A DNA stretch of 7,743 nt from Bacilli bacterium (GTDB taxonomy: Bacteria; Bacillota_I; Bacilli_A; RFN20; CAG-631): positions 1-7,743 of the forward strand of contig CAAEBM010000051.1 of assembly GCA_900754115.1 (NCBI GenBank), written 5' to 3'. The number at the start of each line of letters is the position of its first letter. Within the stretch, counting starts at the first letter, position 1. Both the position numbers and the translations under genes were made by a program. Positions 6,231-7,743 of the stretch are shown in pieces. Below the pieces are notes generated by a model that was given only the letters and a program-made list of their open reading frames with translations, was not told where the DNA came from and did no database searches.

Positions 6231-6260
6231 CATCAATTGAGATTTTTTCTCAATTTGATG
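6231..6260. promoter_or_regulatory. Dyad next to the -35 box, possible operator
   Basis: CATCAATTGAGA and TCTCAATTTGATG are inverted repeats of 12 bp with one bulged T around a T5 centre. The dyad begins at the base next to the -35 hexamer of the ATPase operon. That position suits a regulator binding site. A terminator for leftward transcripts from the insertion sequence is an alternative, but no T run follows the stem in that direction. Confidence 0.45.
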
Positions 6261-6340
6261 TAATTTTTCTTATAAAACACTTTGAAGGGGAAGTCACCAA
6301 TTATTTTTATGCTATAATTTTCCTCAAAGGAGATGATAAC

Positions 6341-7461
6341 ATGAAATGTAAATACACTAACGAATAAAAACAAAAGATTATCGACCGCTACATATCAGGA
6401 GGGGAAGCATCAGTAGATATACTTGCTGATATCGGCATTCCCAAAAGCACATTTTATAGTTGGCTGAAAGTGTACAAGGAAAAACAAGTAAACAGTAAAC
6501 GAAAACCTATTAATATTCACAACTTTCATTTGCTTAAAAACAAGGTGGTTCGTTTAGAGGAAATCATTGAAATCCTGCAATCAGTTACCTGTACAACTAA
6601 ATCTCCGTTAAAGGAAAAGCTCTATGCTGCTGAGCAGTTGCACGGAAAATATAATGTTCACATGATATGCGATGCACTAAATATCCCAAGAGGTACATTC
6701 TACAATCATGTTTTTCGTAAAAAAAGATATACTTGGTATTCTAAACGCAAAGAAGAATTGCGTATGCGAAAACAAGAAATTTATGATGAAAACAATCAAA
6801 TTTTGGGTGCGGTAAAAATTGCCGCTATTATGCGTAATGAAGGTGCCAAAGTAAGTGAAGAAATAGTTCGCACTTTTATGAGGGATATGGGAATCGGTAG
6901 TATCCGTTAGGTAGCAAAAAAATTATATGAAGAAGAAAAGCAAAAACACAAAAATTATCTCAATCAAGAATTCAATCCGAATACGCCGAATGAGGTTTGG
7001 GTAAGCGATGTTACATACTTCAAATTTCATGACAAAGCCTTTTACATTTGTGTCGTCATAAATCTATACGCCCGATTAGTGATCAGTTATAAGGTAGGAA
7101 AGAAAAACAGCACTCAACTCGTTAAGTCGACTTTTCAATAGTCATATTCGAGCAGGCAGCCACCTGCTAATTTGATTTTTCATACTGACAGAGGGTTTAA
7201 TTACACATCAAAAGCAATAGATGATTGTCTGAATGCATTGAATGTTACTCATTCTTTTTCCCGACCTTATGTTCCTTATGATAATCCTGTTATGGAATCG
7301 TATATCGAACAAAATACAAATTTGAAAAGGAGTTTCGGGATGCAGTGGACAAGTATATCATCTTTTACAATACAAAGCGTCCGCATAAGAAACTTCAATA
7401 CAAGAATCCGAAACAAAAGGAACAAGAATATGCCTTAAAACAAGCGTATATGCGAGAATAA
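6341..7461 (+). pseudogene. IS3-family transposase, disrupted
   Basis: ATG 6341 follows AAAGGAG with eight bases between, and an extended -10 (TGCTATAAT, 6310-6318) lies upstream. One frame carries the whole protein: an N-terminal helix-turn-helix (GEASVDILADIGIPKSTFYS), a second one (MICDALNIPRGTFYNHV), and a DDE integrase core with VWVSDVTYF, FHTDRG and DNPVMES. The second Asp and the Glu are exactly 35 residues apart. The gene is broken by TAA at 6365, TAG at 6908 and TAG at 7139. At about 7300 a short deletion removes roughly ten residues after the catalytic Glu and shifts the frame. The C-terminus then continues in another frame as EFRDAVDKYIIFYNTKRPHK and ends at TAA 7461. A fused single-frame transposase, rather than separate OrfA and OrfB, is usual in the Lachnospiraceae elements it resembles. 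No active enzyme can be made. Confidence 0.88.
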
Positions 7462-7517
7462 TGGAATAGACAGATGAGTTCGAATTTATTCGCTATAAGC
7501 TTTTTCGTTTCAAATTT

Positions 7518-7561
7518 CGCACTTTTCTTATTTTCAGTCCAAACATCAAAAAGAAAATGCG
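7518..7561 (+). terminator. Hairpin downstream of the transposase
   Basis: CGCACTTTTCTT pairs with AAGAAAATGCG (11 bp, one bulged C) around a 21-nt loop, starting 57 bases after the transposase stop. No strong T run follows, so as a terminator it would be weak. It may serve as a block to transcripts or simply be a subterminal fold of the element. Confidence 0.35.
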
Positions 7562-7597
7562 ATTTTGAAAAGCCACATAAATACAGGATTTATAACA

Positions 7598-7648
7598 AAA
7601 ACGCCATTGGTATCCAAACCTTAGGGGTTCAGATTCCAATGGTGTTTT
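7598..7648. terminator. Strong bidirectional hairpin inside the right end of the insertion sequence
   Basis: AAAACGCCATTGG pairs with CCAATGGTGTTTT over 13 bp with one G-T wobble. The 25-nt loop contains a nested AACC/GGTT stem. The arms begin with A4 and end with T4, the form of a bidirectional terminator. It would insulate the element from outside transcription on either side. Confidence 0.6.
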
Positions 7649-7664
7649 CAGATGTCTTATAAAG

Positions 7665-7725
7665 CCTAAAAAGCTATTTCAAAAAAAATTCATCTTTAAA
7701 AATCAATTAAGAGTTCAAGACCTAT
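7665..7725. repeat. Direct repeat, right copy (61 bp)
   Basis: Same orientation as 2705-2764, differing by three substitutions and one extra A. It begins within 2-3 bp of the proposed right end of the insertion sequence, and its match to the left copy ends at CCTAT. Its minus-strand reading GLELLIDF is shared with the left copy, and two of the three substitutions fall at silent third positions of that frame. Confidence 0.8.
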
Positions 7726-7743
7726 TTAACCTAAAAATATAGC

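Larger units (their letters stand above)
6270..7662 (+). mobile_element. Decayed IS3-family insertion sequence
   Basis: A degraded single-frame IS3-type transposase lies between imperfect terminal inverted repeats. The left end reads TTATAAAACACTTTGAA (from 6270) and the right end, read inward, TTATAAGACATCTGAAAA (from 7662). The first ten bases agree at nine positions, and both ends continue with CACCA a few bases further in. The resulting length of about 1.39 kb is normal for IS3. An alternative pair of ends, TGAAGGGG at 6283 and TGAACCCC read inward from 7631, is weaker. I see no target-site duplication. The element lies next to the promoter region of the ATPase operon, and its right end is within 2-3 bp of the right copy of the 60-bp repeat. 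Confidence 0.6.

Noticed and set aside
6341..7461. TAG and TAA recoding as the reason for in-frame stops
   Set aside because: thsA, thsB and the TIGR02391 gene end normally at TAG, and the transposase also has TAA and a deletion, so decay explains it better.
7474..7662. Plus-strand 62-codon frame after the transposase
   Set aside because: It covers the two hairpins of the IS right end and resembles no protein; no proper start signal.

Overview
This AT-rich window, with compact minus-strand operons and AGGAG-type ribosome binding sites, looks like accessory DNA from a Gram-positive anaerobe of the class Clostridia. The insertion sequence resembles IS3-family elements I know from Lachnospiraceae and Ruminococcaceae. 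That placement is inference; there is no rRNA or core gene to confirm it.

Left part (about 90-2230): a minus-strand operon with its own promoter (2199-2227) and terminator (91-127). It encodes a type II Thoeris anti-phage system: ThsA (two membrane helices plus a Macro domain) followed by ThsB (MTH538-type TIR domain). A second, unrelated-looking TIR gene follows, but it is broken by an ATA in place of the start codon and a one-base loss in an A run.

Middle (2230-3028): no intact gene. It holds a tRNA T-arm-like palindrome, a decayed small gene of unknown function (2499-2732), one copy of a 60-bp direct repeat (2705-2764), and a run of four hairpins (2759-2892) whose base pairing favours a plus-strand RNA.

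Right centre (3029-6260): a tight four-gene minus-strand operon driven by one good promoter that abuts a strong dyad. The order is AAA15/RloA-like ABC ATPase, RloB-family TOPRIM protein, DUF5343 protein, then a TIGR02391 (Ymh) protein carrying a HEPN-like R-x4-H motif. The ATPase plus TOPRIM pair resembles RloAB, AbiL and PARIS defence modules. The two added downstream genes make this the best candidate for a poorly described defence system in the window.

Right end (6270-7743): a dead IS3-family element (three in-frame stops and one internal deletion in the transposase) with two strong hairpins near its right end, then a second copy of the 60-bp direct repeat (7665-7725). The window therefore reads as a defence island in which two anti-phage modules sit among degraded mobile DNA. 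Positions 1-90 and 7726-7743 show nothing I can support.
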